A program made the translations under genes and the position numbers. Shown piece by piece: positions 17,401-25,589 of a DNA stretch of 54,238 nucleotides; the first letter of the stretch is position 1; each line of letters starts with the position of its first letter. Origin of the DNA: Acetobacteraceae bacterium. GTDB lineage: Bacteria; Pseudomonadota; Alphaproteobacteria; Acetobacterales; Acetobacteraceae. The notes below the pieces were generated by a model, which worked only from the letters and a program-made list of their open reading frames with translations, did no database searches and was not told the DNA's origin. The stretch is taken from assembly GCA_027482245.1 (NCBI GenBank), contig JAIXWG010000050.1, positions 1 through 54,238 on the forward strand. The letters are read 5' to 3'.

Positions 17401-18189
17401 ATGGATCTGGGTTTGAAGGGCAAGCGCGCCCTGGTGATGGGGGCGTCGAAGGGCCTGGGCCGGGCGATCGCCGACAGCCTGGCGACGGAGGGCGCGCACC
17501 TCGTCATTTCCGGCCGCACGCAGGCGAGCCTGGATGCCGTGGCGGCGGAGCTGAAGGCCGCCGGCGCCGCTTCCGCCCATGGCGTCCCGGCTGACGTGGC
17601 GAATGCCGCCGACATGGACCGCCTGGGCGACGAGGCGGCGCGGCTGATGGGTGGCGTGGACATCCTGGTGCTGAACCATGGCGGCCCGCCCCCCGGCACG
17701 GCGCTGGAGATCACGGAGGCGCAGATCGCCGAGTGGTTCCCGAAGATCGTGCTGCACCCCATCCGGCTCGCGATGAAGCTGCTGCCCGGGATGCGCGCGC
17801 AGAAATGGGGCCGCATCATCACCGTGGGCTCGACCGGCATGGTGCAGCCGATTCCGAACCTCGCCTTGTCCAACATCCTGCGCGCCAGCATCGTCGGCTG
17901 GAACAAGTCCCTGTCGAGCGAGGTCGCGGGCGACAACGTCACCTGCAACATCATCGCCCCGGGCGCCATCCTGACGGACCGGCAGAAGGAGACGCAGGGC
18001 AACATCGCGCAGAAGCGCGGCGTGCCGGTGGAGCAGGTGATGAAGGAACGCGCCGCGACCATCCCGGCGGGGCGCATCGGCGATGCGAAGGAATTCGGCC
18101 CGATGGCCGCGTTCCTCGCCTCCGAGATGGGGTCCTACATGACGGGGAACATCATCCGCGTCGACGGCGGTATCGTGAAGGCGTTCTGA
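17401..18189 (+). CDS. SDR-family oxidoreductase with altered catalytic residues
   Basis: 262 residues. The cofactor site is intact (GASKGLGRAIA near residue 14-24, NHGG near 90) as is the C-terminal GNIIRVDGG. At the catalytic position the usual YxxxK is replaced by SxxxR: the aligned stretch reads LSNILRASIVGWNKSL where typical SDRs have YSASKAAVIGLTKSL. Ser at VGSTG is retained. A subgroup of bacterial SDRs annotated as 3-oxoacyl-ACP reductases has this feature, so it need not be a mutation; the activity is uncertain. It is followed after 13 bases by the hyuC-like gene and may share its transcript. Confidence 0.85.
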   Translation: MDLGLKGKRALVMGASKGLGRAIADSLATEGAHLVISGRTQASLDAVAAELKAAGAASAHGVPADVANAADMDRLGDEAARLMGGVDILVLNHGGPPPGTALEITEAQIAEWFPKIVLHPIRLAMKLLPGMRAQKWGRIITVGSTGMVQPIPNLALSNILRASIVGWNKSLSSEVAGDNVTCNIIAPGAILTDRQKETQGNIAQKRGVPVEQVMKERAATIPAGRIGDAKEFGPMAAFLASEMGSYMTGNIIRVDGGIVKAF

Positions 18190-18202
18190 GGGAGGATTGC
18201 CG

Positions 18203-19468
18203 ATGCTGCCGAACCTGACGCCCGACGTGGCGCTGGCCGAACGCCTCTTCGACGAGCTGCGGGAGGCAACCTTCGACGGCATCGGCATCACCCGCGATGC
18301 CTATGGGGAGGGCGAGCGCAAGGCGCACGCCATCGCCCGCGCGGCGGCCGAGGCGATCGGGCTGGAATGCCGGGCCGATCCCGTGGGCAACCTGCTGATG
18401 ACGCTGCCGGGCGCGGACCGCACGGCCAAGCGCATCGTGCTGGGCAGTCACCTCGACAGCGTCGCCAATGGCGGCAATTTCGACGGCGCGGCGGGGGTGC
18501 TGACGGGCATCGCCGCCGTGGCCGGCATGAAGCGCGCGGGCTTCGTGCCGAACCGCGACGTCACCGTGCTGGCGATCCGCGCGGAGGAGGCGGGGAGCTG
18601 GTTCCCCATCTCCTACCCCGGCTCGCGCGGCGCGCTCGGCCTGCTGAAGGCCGAGGAGCTGCAGGTGAAGCGGCAGGACAATGGCCGCACGCTGGCCGAC
18701 CACATGCGGGCCGAGGGGTTCGATCCGGGCTTCGTGGAGGCGGGCGGCAGGACCTTTTCCGCCGCCGATACCGCGGCCTTCCTCGAACTGCATATCGAGC
18801 AGGGGCCGGTGCTGGAGGGGGAGGGCGTGCCGATCGGCATCGTCACCGGCATCCCTGGATCGCGCCGGCTGCGGGCCGCGCGGGTGCTGGGCGAATACAA
18901 CCACTCCGGCGCCACGCCGCGGAAGTATCGCCGCGACGCGGCGATCGCGCTGGCGGAACTCGCCTTCCGCTGCGACGAACGCTGGGTGCAGCTGGAAGCG
19001 CAGGGTCACCGCCTGGTCGTGACCTTCTGCGTCATGGGGACGACCGCCGAGGCCGGCTTCACCAAGATCGCGGGCGAAGCGCAGTTCCAGCTGGATGTCC
19101 GCAGCGTCAATCCGCACAGCGTCGATGCGCTGATGGAGACGCTGTATGAGGCCGTGCCCGAGATCGAGGCGCGCCGCGGCGTGACCTTCGAGCTGGGGCG
19201 GGAGACGACGAGCCGCGCGGCGCCGATGGATGCGGCGATCCAGGCGGGGCTGGCCAAGGCCGCGGACGAACTCGGCATCCGGCACATGAGCATGGCGAGC
19301 GGCGCCGGGCATGACGCCGCCGCCTTCAACCTGGCGGGCATCCCCGCCGCGATGATCTTCGTGCGCAACCAGCACGGCAGCCACAATCCCAAGGAAGCGA
19401 TGCGGATGGACGACTTTGCGAGCGCCTGCGCGGTGGTGCAGCGCTGGGTGGCGGGGGCCAGCCTGTGA
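18203..19468 (+). CDS. Zn-dependent hydrolase, N-carbamoyl-L-amino-acid hydrolase family (HyuC-like)
   Basis: 421 residues; ATG at 18203 with GGAGGA 6 bases upstream. Peptidase M20-type fold: metal ligands in GSHLDSVANGGNFDGAAGVL (near residue 81), the EE pair in IRAEEAGSW, HIEQGPVLEG, and the C-terminal GHDAAAFNLAGIPAAMIF ... HGSHNPKEAM. The family includes N-carbamoyl-L-amino acid amidohydrolase, allantoate amidohydrolase and beta-ureidopropionase. Placement upstream of hyuA and hyuB favours a role in hydantoin or N-carbamoyl amino acid breakdown. Its stop overlaps the next gene by 4 bases (GTGA). Confidence 0.92.
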   Translation: MLPNLTPDVALAERLFDELREATFDGIGITRDAYGEGERKAHAIARAAAEAIGLECRADPVGNLLMTLPGADRTAKRIVLGSHLDSVANGGNFDGAAGVLTGIAAVAGMKRAGFVPNRDVTVLAIRAEEAGSWFPISYPGSRGALGLLKAEELQVKRQDNGRTLADHMRAEGFDPGFVEAGGRTFSAADTAAFLELHIEQGPVLEGEGVPIGIVTGIPGSRRLRAARVLGEYNHSGATPRKYRRDAAIALAELAFRCDERWVQLEAQGHRLVVTFCVMGTTAEAGFTKIAGEAQFQLDVRSVNPHSVDALMETLYEAVPEIEARRGVTFELGRETTSRAAPMDAAIQAGLAKAADELGIRHMSMASGAGHDAAAFNLAGIPAAMIFVRNQHGSHNPKEAMRMDDFASACAVVQRWVAGASL

Positions 19469-20130
19469 GCGCTTGGACTGCTAGTCTTCCTGATCTAGTG
19501 AAGATACTTCTTACTGCGATCATCTCGCCGCTGATTTTGCTGTTCTTTCAGTGGCGGATGAAGCTCCTGCGGCGCCCTCGCCTCGTCATCGACACGCCGT
19601 CGGGGAATGGCTGGCGTGTAGCAGACAAGGTTGCACTGCTGACGAATCCGGAGCTCCGCGAAAACCGGCTATGGCTTAGGGTTCGAGTTCGCAACGACGG
19701 CAAGACGACCGCGAAAGGTTGTCAGGTATTTTTGATGCAAACGGGCGCCCCTGGGGCAAGCCTGCAGCTTTGGAGAGCTTTGGACTCTGATCCGGCTCCG
19801 CTTTTCTGGGCGCACTCGGAGCATCAGGAACCCGGAGATCGCCTGGCGACAGATCTGCCCCCTGGCGTTCATCGGTTTGTGGACTTCGTCCTTCTCCGGG
19901 AGGAGAGCGCGCCGTTCATTCAGCTGAACTCTCCAACTTTGATCAGAGACTTCGAAGACCGAGCCGCGAAGAATTCGGGGCTGTCGGCTGACCTCTTAGT
20001 CATCGACGAGGATGGCAATTGCGACAGGGCAATCGTGTCCTTTGTAACCGGTGACGTTCTGGACAGACATCGCTCATGGCTAGAAGAAGTGCAGTGGAAG
20101 CCAACCGTGTTCAGGATCCGCCCCCGATGA
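19465..20130 (+). CDS. Hypothetical membrane-anchored protein of lower GC, inside the hyu operon
   Basis: 221 residues; no family recognised. One N-terminal transmembrane segment (VKILLTAIISPLILLFF) is followed by RMKLLRRPR, so the rest should lie in the cytoplasm. The soluble part contains a possible beta-sandwich region (LWLRVRVRNDGKTTAKGCQVFLM), as in many NTF- or immunoglobulin-like accessory domains. Base and codon use is clearly less GC-rich than both neighbours (many A/T third positions), suggesting recent acquisition. Yet it fits exactly: GTGA overlaps the upstream stop and ATGA overlaps the next start. Confidence 0.75.
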   Translation: MSAWTASLPDLVKILLTAIISPLILLFFQWRMKLLRRPRLVIDTPSGNGWRVADKVALLTNPELRENRLWLRVRVRNDGKTTAKGCQVFLMQTGAPGASLQLWRALDSDPAPLFWAHSEHQEPGDRLATDLPPGVHRFVDFVLLREESAPFIQLNSPTLIRDFEDRAAKNSGLSADLLVIDEDGNCDRAIVSFVTGDVLDRHRSWLEEVQWKPTVFRIRPR

Positions 20131-22202
20131 CCGCTCGCCTCGCCGTCGACATCGGCGGCACCTTCACCGACGTCGCCATCGAACGAGACGGCGAACGCTG
20201 GACCGGCAAGGTGCTGACCACGCCGCATGCGCCGGAGCTCGGCGTGCTGGAAGGCGTGCGCGTGGTGATGGAGCGCGCGGCGATGACGCCGGCCGACATC
20301 ACGCTGCTGATCCACGGCACGACGCTGGCGACGAATGCGATCATCGAGCGCAAGGGCGCGAAGACGGCGCTGCTGACGACCGAGGGGTTCCGCGACGTCC
20401 TCGCGCTGGGGAATGAAAGCCGCTACGACCAGTACGACCTCAACATCGACCTGCCGCAGCCGCTGGTGCCGCGGCGCTGGCGGCTCACGGTGCCGGAGCG
20501 GCTCGACAACGAGGGCAAGGTGCTGCTGGCCCTCGATGAGAAGGCGGTGGCGGAGCAGGTCGCCTTCATGAAGGCCGAGGGCATCGAGAGCCTGGCGATC
20601 GGCTTCCTCCATGCCTTCGTGAACCCCGCGCATGAACGGCGCGCGGCGGCGATCGTGCAGGCGCTGTGGCCGGAACTGAACATCTCGCTGTCCAGCGAGG
20701 TCTCGCCGGAGATGCGGGAGTGGGAGCGGTTCTCCACCACCGCGGCCAATGCGTATGTGCAGCCGCTGATGGCGAGCTACCTGAAGCGTCTGGAGGCCGG
20801 GCTGCGTGAGGGCGGCTTCACCTGCCCGCTGTTCCTCATGCTGTCGGGCGGCGGGCTCACCACGCTCGACACGGCGGCGCGCTTCCCGATCCGGTTGGTG
20901 GAAAGCGGCCCCGCGGGCGGCGCCATCTTTTCCGCCCATGTCGCGAAGCAGCGGGGCTGGCAGAAGGTCCTGTCCTTCGACATGGGCGGCACCACGGCCA
21001 AGGTCTGCCTGATCGACGACTACGCGCCGCAGGCGTCCCGCAGCTTCGAGGTCGCGCGCGTCGGCCGCTTCAAGAAGGGATCGGGGCTGCCGCTGCGCAT
21101 CCCCGTGATCGAGATGGTCGAGATCGGCGCCGGCGGCGGCTCCATCGCGCATTGCGACGCGATAGGGCGCATCCAGGTGGGGCCGGAAAGCGCGGGCGCC
21201 GATCCGGGACCGGCCTGCTACGGGCGGGGCGGCAAACACCCGGCGGTGACGGACGCCAACCTCTCGCTGGGGCGCTACGAGCCTGACCTGTTCGCGGGCG
21301 GCGCGCTGAAGCTGCATGTGCAGCCGGCGCTGGATGCGCTGTCGCGCGATGTCGGCGAACGGCTCGGCCTGCCGCCGGAGATGGCGGGGCTCGGCGTGGT
21401 GGAGATGGTGGACGAGAACATGGCCAATGCGGCCCGCGTCCATGCCATCGAGAGCGGGAAGTCCTATGCCGGCCGCGCCATCATCGCGTTTGGCGGCGGC
21501 GGTCCCGTGCATGGCTACCGCGTCGCGGAGAAGATCGGTGTGAGCCGCATGCTGGTGCCGAGTGGCGCCGGCGTCGGCTCCGCCATCGGCTTCCTGCGCG
21601 CGCCGGTCGGCTATGAGGTGGTGAAGTCGCTGTACCAGCGCTTCCGCAGTTTCGACGTCGGCGCCGTCAATGCGTTGCTCGGCGCCATGTCGGCGGAGGC
21701 GCGGCGCGTGGTGGCGGAAGGCGCCTTCGGCGCGGAACTCGCCGAGCATCGGTTGGCCTTCATGCGCTATGTCGGGCAGGGGCATGAGATCAGCGTCGTG
21801 CTGCCGGCACGCGAGCTGACGGCGGAGGACATCCCCGCCATCCGCGCGGCCTATGACGCCGAATACACGCGCTTCTACGACCGCCCCGTGCCGGGCAGCG
21901 ACGTGGAAATCCTGGCTTTCGCCGTGACGGTCGCGACGGTGGCGGAGGAGGTGCTGGCGGTGGCGGCGGTGGCTGATGCGCCCGCACCGGCGCCGATCCG
22001 CGTGCAGCAGGTGCGCGACACCGCGACGGGCGAGGTCGCGGAATGGAAGGTCTATGACCGCCCCGCCATGCCGCATGGCTGCACCGTGCCCGGCCCTTGC
22101 ATCGTGGCGGAGGCGGAGACGAGCACGCTGGTCGGCCCCGGCTGGCGCTGCCGCGTCGATGGCCTCGGCTACCTGGAACTGACCCGCGGGGAGGCTGCGT
22201 GA
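20127..22202 (+). CDS. hyuA: Hydantoinase/oxoprolinase subunit A
   Basis: 691 residues. Acetate/sugar-kinase-like ATPase fold: phosphate-1 motif DIGGTFTDVAIE at the N-terminus, GTTLATNAIIERKG, the central ESGPAGGAIFSAHV and DMGGTTAKVCLIDD, and the conserved GGGSIAHCD. Family members (N-methylhydantoinase A, 5-oxoprolinase, acetone/acetophenone carboxylase) use ATP to activate a cyclic imide or ketone. The ATG at 20127 overlaps the preceding stop by 4 bases and the gene's own stop overlaps hyuB's ATG by one base. Substrate cannot be fixed; the hyuC-like neighbour makes hydantoins or related imides plausible. Confidence 0.93.
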   Translation: MTARLAVDIGGTFTDVAIERDGERWTGKVLTTPHAPELGVLEGVRVVMERAAMTPADITLLIHGTTLATNAIIERKGAKTALLTTEGFRDVLALGNESRYDQYDLNIDLPQPLVPRRWRLTVPERLDNEGKVLLALDEKAVAEQVAFMKAEGIESLAIGFLHAFVNPAHERRAAAIVQALWPELNISLSSEVSPEMREWERFSTTAANAYVQPLMASYLKRLEAGLREGGFTCPLFLMLSGGGLTTLDTAARFPIRLVESGPAGGAIFSAHVAKQRGWQKVLSFDMGGTTAKVCLIDDYAPQASRSFEVARVGRFKKGSGLPLRIPVIEMVEIGAGGGSIAHCDAIGRIQVGPESAGADPGPACYGRGGKHPAVTDANLSLGRYEPDLFAGGALKLHVQPALDALSRDVGERLGLPPEMAGLGVVEMVDENMANAARVHAIESGKSYAGRAIIAFGGGGPVHGYRVAEKIGVSRMLVPSGAGVGSAIGFLRAPVGYEVVKSLYQRFRSFDVGAVNALLGAMSAEARRVVAEGAFGAELAEHRLAFMRYVGQGHEISVVLPARELTAEDIPAIRAAYDAEYTRFYDRPVPGSDVEILAFAVTVATVAEEVLAVAAVADAPAPAPIRVQQVRDTATGEVAEWKVYDRPAMPHGCTVPGPCIVAEAETSTLVGPGWRCRVDGLGYLELTRGEAA

Positions 22203-23851
22203 TGAACGCTCTCGAGAAAATCCAGCGCCAGATCCAGTGGAACCGCCTGGTCGCGGTGGTGGAGGAACAGGCGCAGATCATGATCCGCACCGCCTTCTCG
22301 ACCACGGTGCGGGAAGCGGGCGATCTCTCCGCCGGCATCTTCGACCTGCAGGGCCGCATGCTGGCGCAGGCCGTCACCGGCACGCCGGGGCATGTGAACT
22401 CCATGATGGAGTCGGTCGGCCACTTTCTCGCGAAGTTCCCGGCGGCGTCGATGAAGCCGGGCGACCACTACATCACCAACGACCCCTGGCTCGGCACCGG
22501 GCACCTGCATGACCTGACGGTCGTGACGCCCGCCTTCCGCAACGGCGCCATCGTCGGGCTTTTCGCGAACACCGCGCATGTCATCGATGTCGGCGGTCTC
22601 GGCATGGGGCCGGATGGGCGGAGCGTCTTCGAGGAAGGGCTCTACATCCCGATCGTGAAGTGCTTCGACCAGGGCGCGCCCAACGAGACCTTCTTCGACT
22701 TCATCCGCATGGGCAGCCGCACGCCGGTGGAGTTGGAGGGCGACATCTACTCCCTCTGCGCCTGCAACGACGCGGGCGCGAAGCGGCTGGTGGAGATGAT
22801 GGACGAGTACGGGATGGAGAGCATCGATCCGCTCGCCACCTACATCTTCGACGCCTCGCTCTCCGCGACGCTGGAGGAAATCCGCAAGCTGCCGAAGGGC
22901 ACCTATCGCGGCTCGATCAAGTCGGATGGCTATGAGTCCGAGGTCACGCTGAAGGCGGCGATGACGATCAGGGATGACGAGATCGTCGTGGACTATGCCG
23001 GCACCTCCGGCCTGTCGGGCCGCGGCATCAACGTGCCCGCCGCCTATTGCCGCGCCTATGCCTGCTTCGGGATCAAGTGTGTCGTGGCGCCGGAAATCCC
23101 GAACAACTGGGCGTCCCTCGCGCCCTTCCGGATGGAGATCCCCGAGGGCTGCATCCTCAACGCGCCGCGGCCCTATCCGGTCTCCGTGCGGCACGTGGTC
23201 GGGCAGCTGCTGCCGGACCTCATGATGGGATGCCTGCACCAGGCGGTGCCGGATCGCGTGAATGCGGAGGGGTCCTCCGCGCTCTGGAACCCGCCGCTGC
23301 GCGGCGGCGCGCAGGTCAGCGGGGCGGCGGCGGAGCTGCCGGATTTCGAGATCATCACCTTCAACTCCGGCGGCACCGGCGCGCGGCCGACCAAGGACGG
23401 GCTGGACGGCACGGCCTTTCCCAGCGGCGTGCGGACCATGCCGGTGGAGGCGACGGAGAACGTCGCGCCCGTCATCTTCTGGCAGAACCAGATCCGCGCG
23501 GATTCCGCCGGCGCCGGTCGCACGCGGGGCGGCTTCGGCAAGGTGATGGAGATTGGCGCGAAGGGGGAGGCGGAGTTCGCCGTGAACGCCATCTTCGACC
23601 GCGTCGCCAATGCGCCGAAGGGGCGTGATGGCGGCGGTGATGGCGCCTCCGGCTGGGTCGGCTTCACCGATGGCACGACCATCCGCACCAAGGGCTACCA
23701 GGTGGTGCCGAAAGGCAAGCGGCTGCTGCTGAAGCTGCCGGGCGGCGGCGGCATGGGCGATGCGAAGACCCGTGACCGCGCGCTGGTGGAGCGGGACGTC
23801 GCGGATGGGCTGGTGAGCCCGGAGAAGGCGAAGGCGCTCTACGGGGCGTGA
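22202..23851 (+). CDS. hyuB: Hydantoinase/oxoprolinase subunit B
   Basis: 549 residues, the usual length. Recognisable blocks: IMIRTAFSTTVREAGDLSAG, QAVTGTPGHVNSM, GDHYITNDPWLGTGHLHDL (probable metal/substrate site), and FNSGGTGARPTKDGLDGTAFPSG late in the protein, ending in LLLKLPGGGGMGDAKTRD. It works as a complex with the HyuA-type ATPase, to which it is coupled by TGATG. Together with the M20-type hydrolase it makes an ATP-dependent ring-opening and carbamoyl-removal set. Confidence 0.93.
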   Translation: MNALEKIQRQIQWNRLVAVVEEQAQIMIRTAFSTTVREAGDLSAGIFDLQGRMLAQAVTGTPGHVNSMMESVGHFLAKFPAASMKPGDHYITNDPWLGTGHLHDLTVVTPAFRNGAIVGLFANTAHVIDVGGLGMGPDGRSVFEEGLYIPIVKCFDQGAPNETFFDFIRMGSRTPVELEGDIYSLCACNDAGAKRLVEMMDEYGMESIDPLATYIFDASLSATLEEIRKLPKGTYRGSIKSDGYESEVTLKAAMTIRDDEIVVDYAGTSGLSGRGINVPAAYCRAYACFGIKCVVAPEIPNNWASLAPFRMEIPEGCILNAPRPYPVSVRHVVGQLLPDLMMGCLHQAVPDRVNAEGSSALWNPPLRGGAQVSGAAAELPDFEIITFNSGGTGARPTKDGLDGTAFPSGVRTMPVEATENVAPVIFWQNQIRADSAGAGRTRGGFGKVMEIGAKGEAEFAVNAIFDRVANAPKGRDGGGDGASGWVGFTDGTTIRTKGYQVVPKGKRLLLKLPGGGGMGDAKTRDRALVERDVADGLVSPEKAKALYGA

Positions 23852-23897
23852 TCGAGGGCGGGCTTGGCCCGGCCGGGCGCCGGGCCATCTGCCGCGC

Positions 23898-24896
23898 ATG
23901 ACCCTTCCCCGTCGCGCGGCGCTGTCCGCCGCGCTGCTGCTGGCGGCGCGGCCTCTGGCCCATGCGGAGCCACCCGACGCGGCGCTGCTTGAGGCCGCCC
24001 GGGCCCGCGCCGCCGCCACGCCCGACCTTCGCACCCTGGTCGTGGCGCAGGGCGGTGTGGCGGTGCTGGAGGGCGCCTGGCGCGGCGCCAGGCTCGACCG
24101 GCCCGCCAACATCAAGTCGGCGTCGAAGACGGTGCTGGCGATGATGGCGCTGGTCGCCGTCTCCCGCGGGGTGTTCCGGCTGGAGGATCGGGTGGCGCCG
24201 CTGCTGGGGCCGCGCCTGCCGCGGGATGCGGACCCGATGGTGCAGCGGATCACCATCCGGCATCTGCTGGCGATGCAGGCGGGGCTGGAGAGCACCTCCG
24301 GCCGCAACTATGGCCGCTGGGTCAGCAGCCCGGACTGGCTGCGCTTCGCGTTGACCCGGCCGATGGTGGCGGAGCCTGGTGGGGCGATGGTCTATTCGAC
24401 CGGCACGTCGCACATCCTCGGCGCCGTGCTGGCGCGGGCGACGGGGCGGGACCTGCGGAGCCTCGCACAGGAATGGATCGGCACGCCGCTCGGCTTCGCC
24501 GTGCCGGAGTGGCGGCGGGACCCGCAGGGCCTGCATTTCGGCGGCAACGACATGGCGCTGACGCCGCGCGCCCTGCTGGCCCTGGGCGAATGCTGCCGGC
24601 TTGGCGGGCGCGGCGTGATCCCCGGCGCGTTGCTGGCGGAGGCCTGGCGGCCGACCGGGCAATCCGCCTTCAGCGGCCAGGCCTATGGGATGGGCTGGTG
24701 GATCGGGCAGGCGCAGGGCCAGCAGGTCATCTTCGCCTGGGGCTATGGCGGGCAGATGATCTACCTGGTGCCGGGGCTCGAGCTGACGGTGGTGATGACG
24801 TCCGACCCCGACGTGCCGCGCGTGCCGGGGCAGGTCTTCACCCGCCACGCCCTGCTGGCGGAGGCGATCCTGCCGGCCTTCGGGGCGGGCGCCTAA
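23898..24896 (+). CDS. Exported serine hydrolase of the beta-lactamase/penicillin-binding family
   Basis: 332 residues. The N-terminus (MTLPRRAALSAALLLAARPLAHAEP) is a signal peptide with a twin-arginine-like start. Catalytic SxxK appears as SASK with the serine near residue 76, a YST motif (MVYSTGTSHILG) replaces YxN, and a late WGYGGQM provides the third motif in place of KTG. This pattern is found in class C-like esterases and D-aminopeptidases rather than in true beta-lactamases. It starts 46 bases after hyuB, so it may be part of the same transcript; an exported amidase or esterase feeding HyuABC is a reasonable guess. Confidence 0.87.
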   Translation: MTLPRRAALSAALLLAARPLAHAEPPDAALLEAARARAAATPDLRTLVVAQGGVAVLEGAWRGARLDRPANIKSASKTVLAMMALVAVSRGVFRLEDRVAPLLGPRLPRDADPMVQRITIRHLLAMQAGLESTSGRNYGRWVSSPDWLRFALTRPMVAEPGGAMVYSTGTSHILGAVLARATGRDLRSLAQEWIGTPLGFAVPEWRRDPQGLHFGGNDMALTPRALLALGECCRLGGRGVIPGALLAEAWRPTGQSAFSGQAYGMGWWIGQAQGQQVIFAWGYGGQMIYLVPGLELTVVMTSDPDVPRVPGQVFTRHALLAEAILPAFGAGA

Positions 24897-25081
24897 TCAT
24901 CCGGGCCGCCCTTCGTGGCATCCGTCACGCCGGGTGGGTCCGGGTAGAGGTCGGATGGCACCTTGGCGTCGGGGTTCCGGGTTATCCCCGGCTTCTGGAC
25001 CTTCGCCGCCGTGTTGGGCGTCTCCGGGTCCGCGCTGTTCATGCGCTCGGTTGCGCCGGTGGGCTTCGGTTTGTCGGTCAT
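24893..25081 (-). CDS. Small hydrophilic hypothetical protein
   Basis: 62 residues from the ATG at 25081 (a GTG two codons upstream is also possible). The composition is Pro/Asp/Thr/Lys-rich with no hydrophobic segment, so it is probably disordered (ITRNPDAKVPSDLYPDPPG). It overlaps the serine hydrolase stop by 4 bases, tail-to-tail. It ends the oxygenase strand, 31 bases after the beta subunit gene, and might be co-transcribed with it. It could still be chance; the low-complexity composition limits judgement. Confidence 0.5.
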   Translation of the reverse strand: MTDKPKPTGATERMNSADPETPNTAAKVQKPGITRNPDAKVPSDLYPDPPGVTDATKGGPDD

Positions 25082-25112
25082 GCCCACCGGAACGCGCGAA
25101 GCGGCCCTGGGA

Positions 25113-25589
25113 TCAGATCGGGTAGGCGAGCAGCGTCTGCACCCGGGCCGTGTCGTAGATCACGCGCTTCACCTTGAACCGCCAGCCATCCGCCGTGCGC
25201 ACCGCCGTGCTGGCATAGCTGCCGGCCTGGTAGATGGCGGAGCTGCCTTCCTGCGACGTGTTCACGACGACGTAGTTGGCGCGGAAGCTCGCCTCCGTCT
25301 CGCTCGATCCGGTCACCACCAGGCCCGAGACCATGTGGCGATAGGCCGGCTTCTCGTAGATGTTGGCGTGGCGGAGGCTGGCGACGCGGTCGCGCAGCAT
25401 GGCGGCGTTGTCGCAGCGGATCAGCGGCGCGGGCAGGCCGAGTTCCTCATTCTCCCGCGGGATGATCTCGTAGAGGCAATCCTCCGTGAAGAATTGGCTC
25501 CACTCCTCCAGCCGGTCGTCATCGATGGCGGCGATGTAGCGGTCCAGCAGGTCCTGCATCTCCAGCCGCAGCAGCAGGGCGGGCGTCAT
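25113..25589 (-). CDS. Aromatic-ring-hydroxylating dioxygenase, beta subunit
   Basis: 158 residues of SnoaL/NTF2-like fold. Typical features: LDRYIAAIDDDRLEEWSQFFTEDCLYEIIPRENEE at the start, RDRVASLRHANIYEKPAYRHMVSG in the middle and GWRFKVKRVIYDTA at the end. It is a structural partner of the Rieske alpha subunit, whose stop it overlaps by 4 bases. No ferredoxin or reductase gene is nearby, so electrons must come from elsewhere. Confidence 0.9.
   Translation of the reverse strand: MTPALLLRLEMQDLLDRYIAAIDDDRLEEWSQFFTEDCLYEIIPRENEELGLPAPLIRCDNAAMLRDRVASLRHANIYEKPAYRHMVSGLVVTGSSETEASFRANYVVVNTSQEGSSAIYQAGSYASTAVRTADGWRFKVKRVIYDTARVQTLLAYPI

Noticed and set aside
23898..24896. Serine hydrolase as a true beta-lactamase
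   Set aside because: It has SxxK but no YxN or KTG; YST and a GYGG motif fit esterase/aminopeptidase-type relatives.
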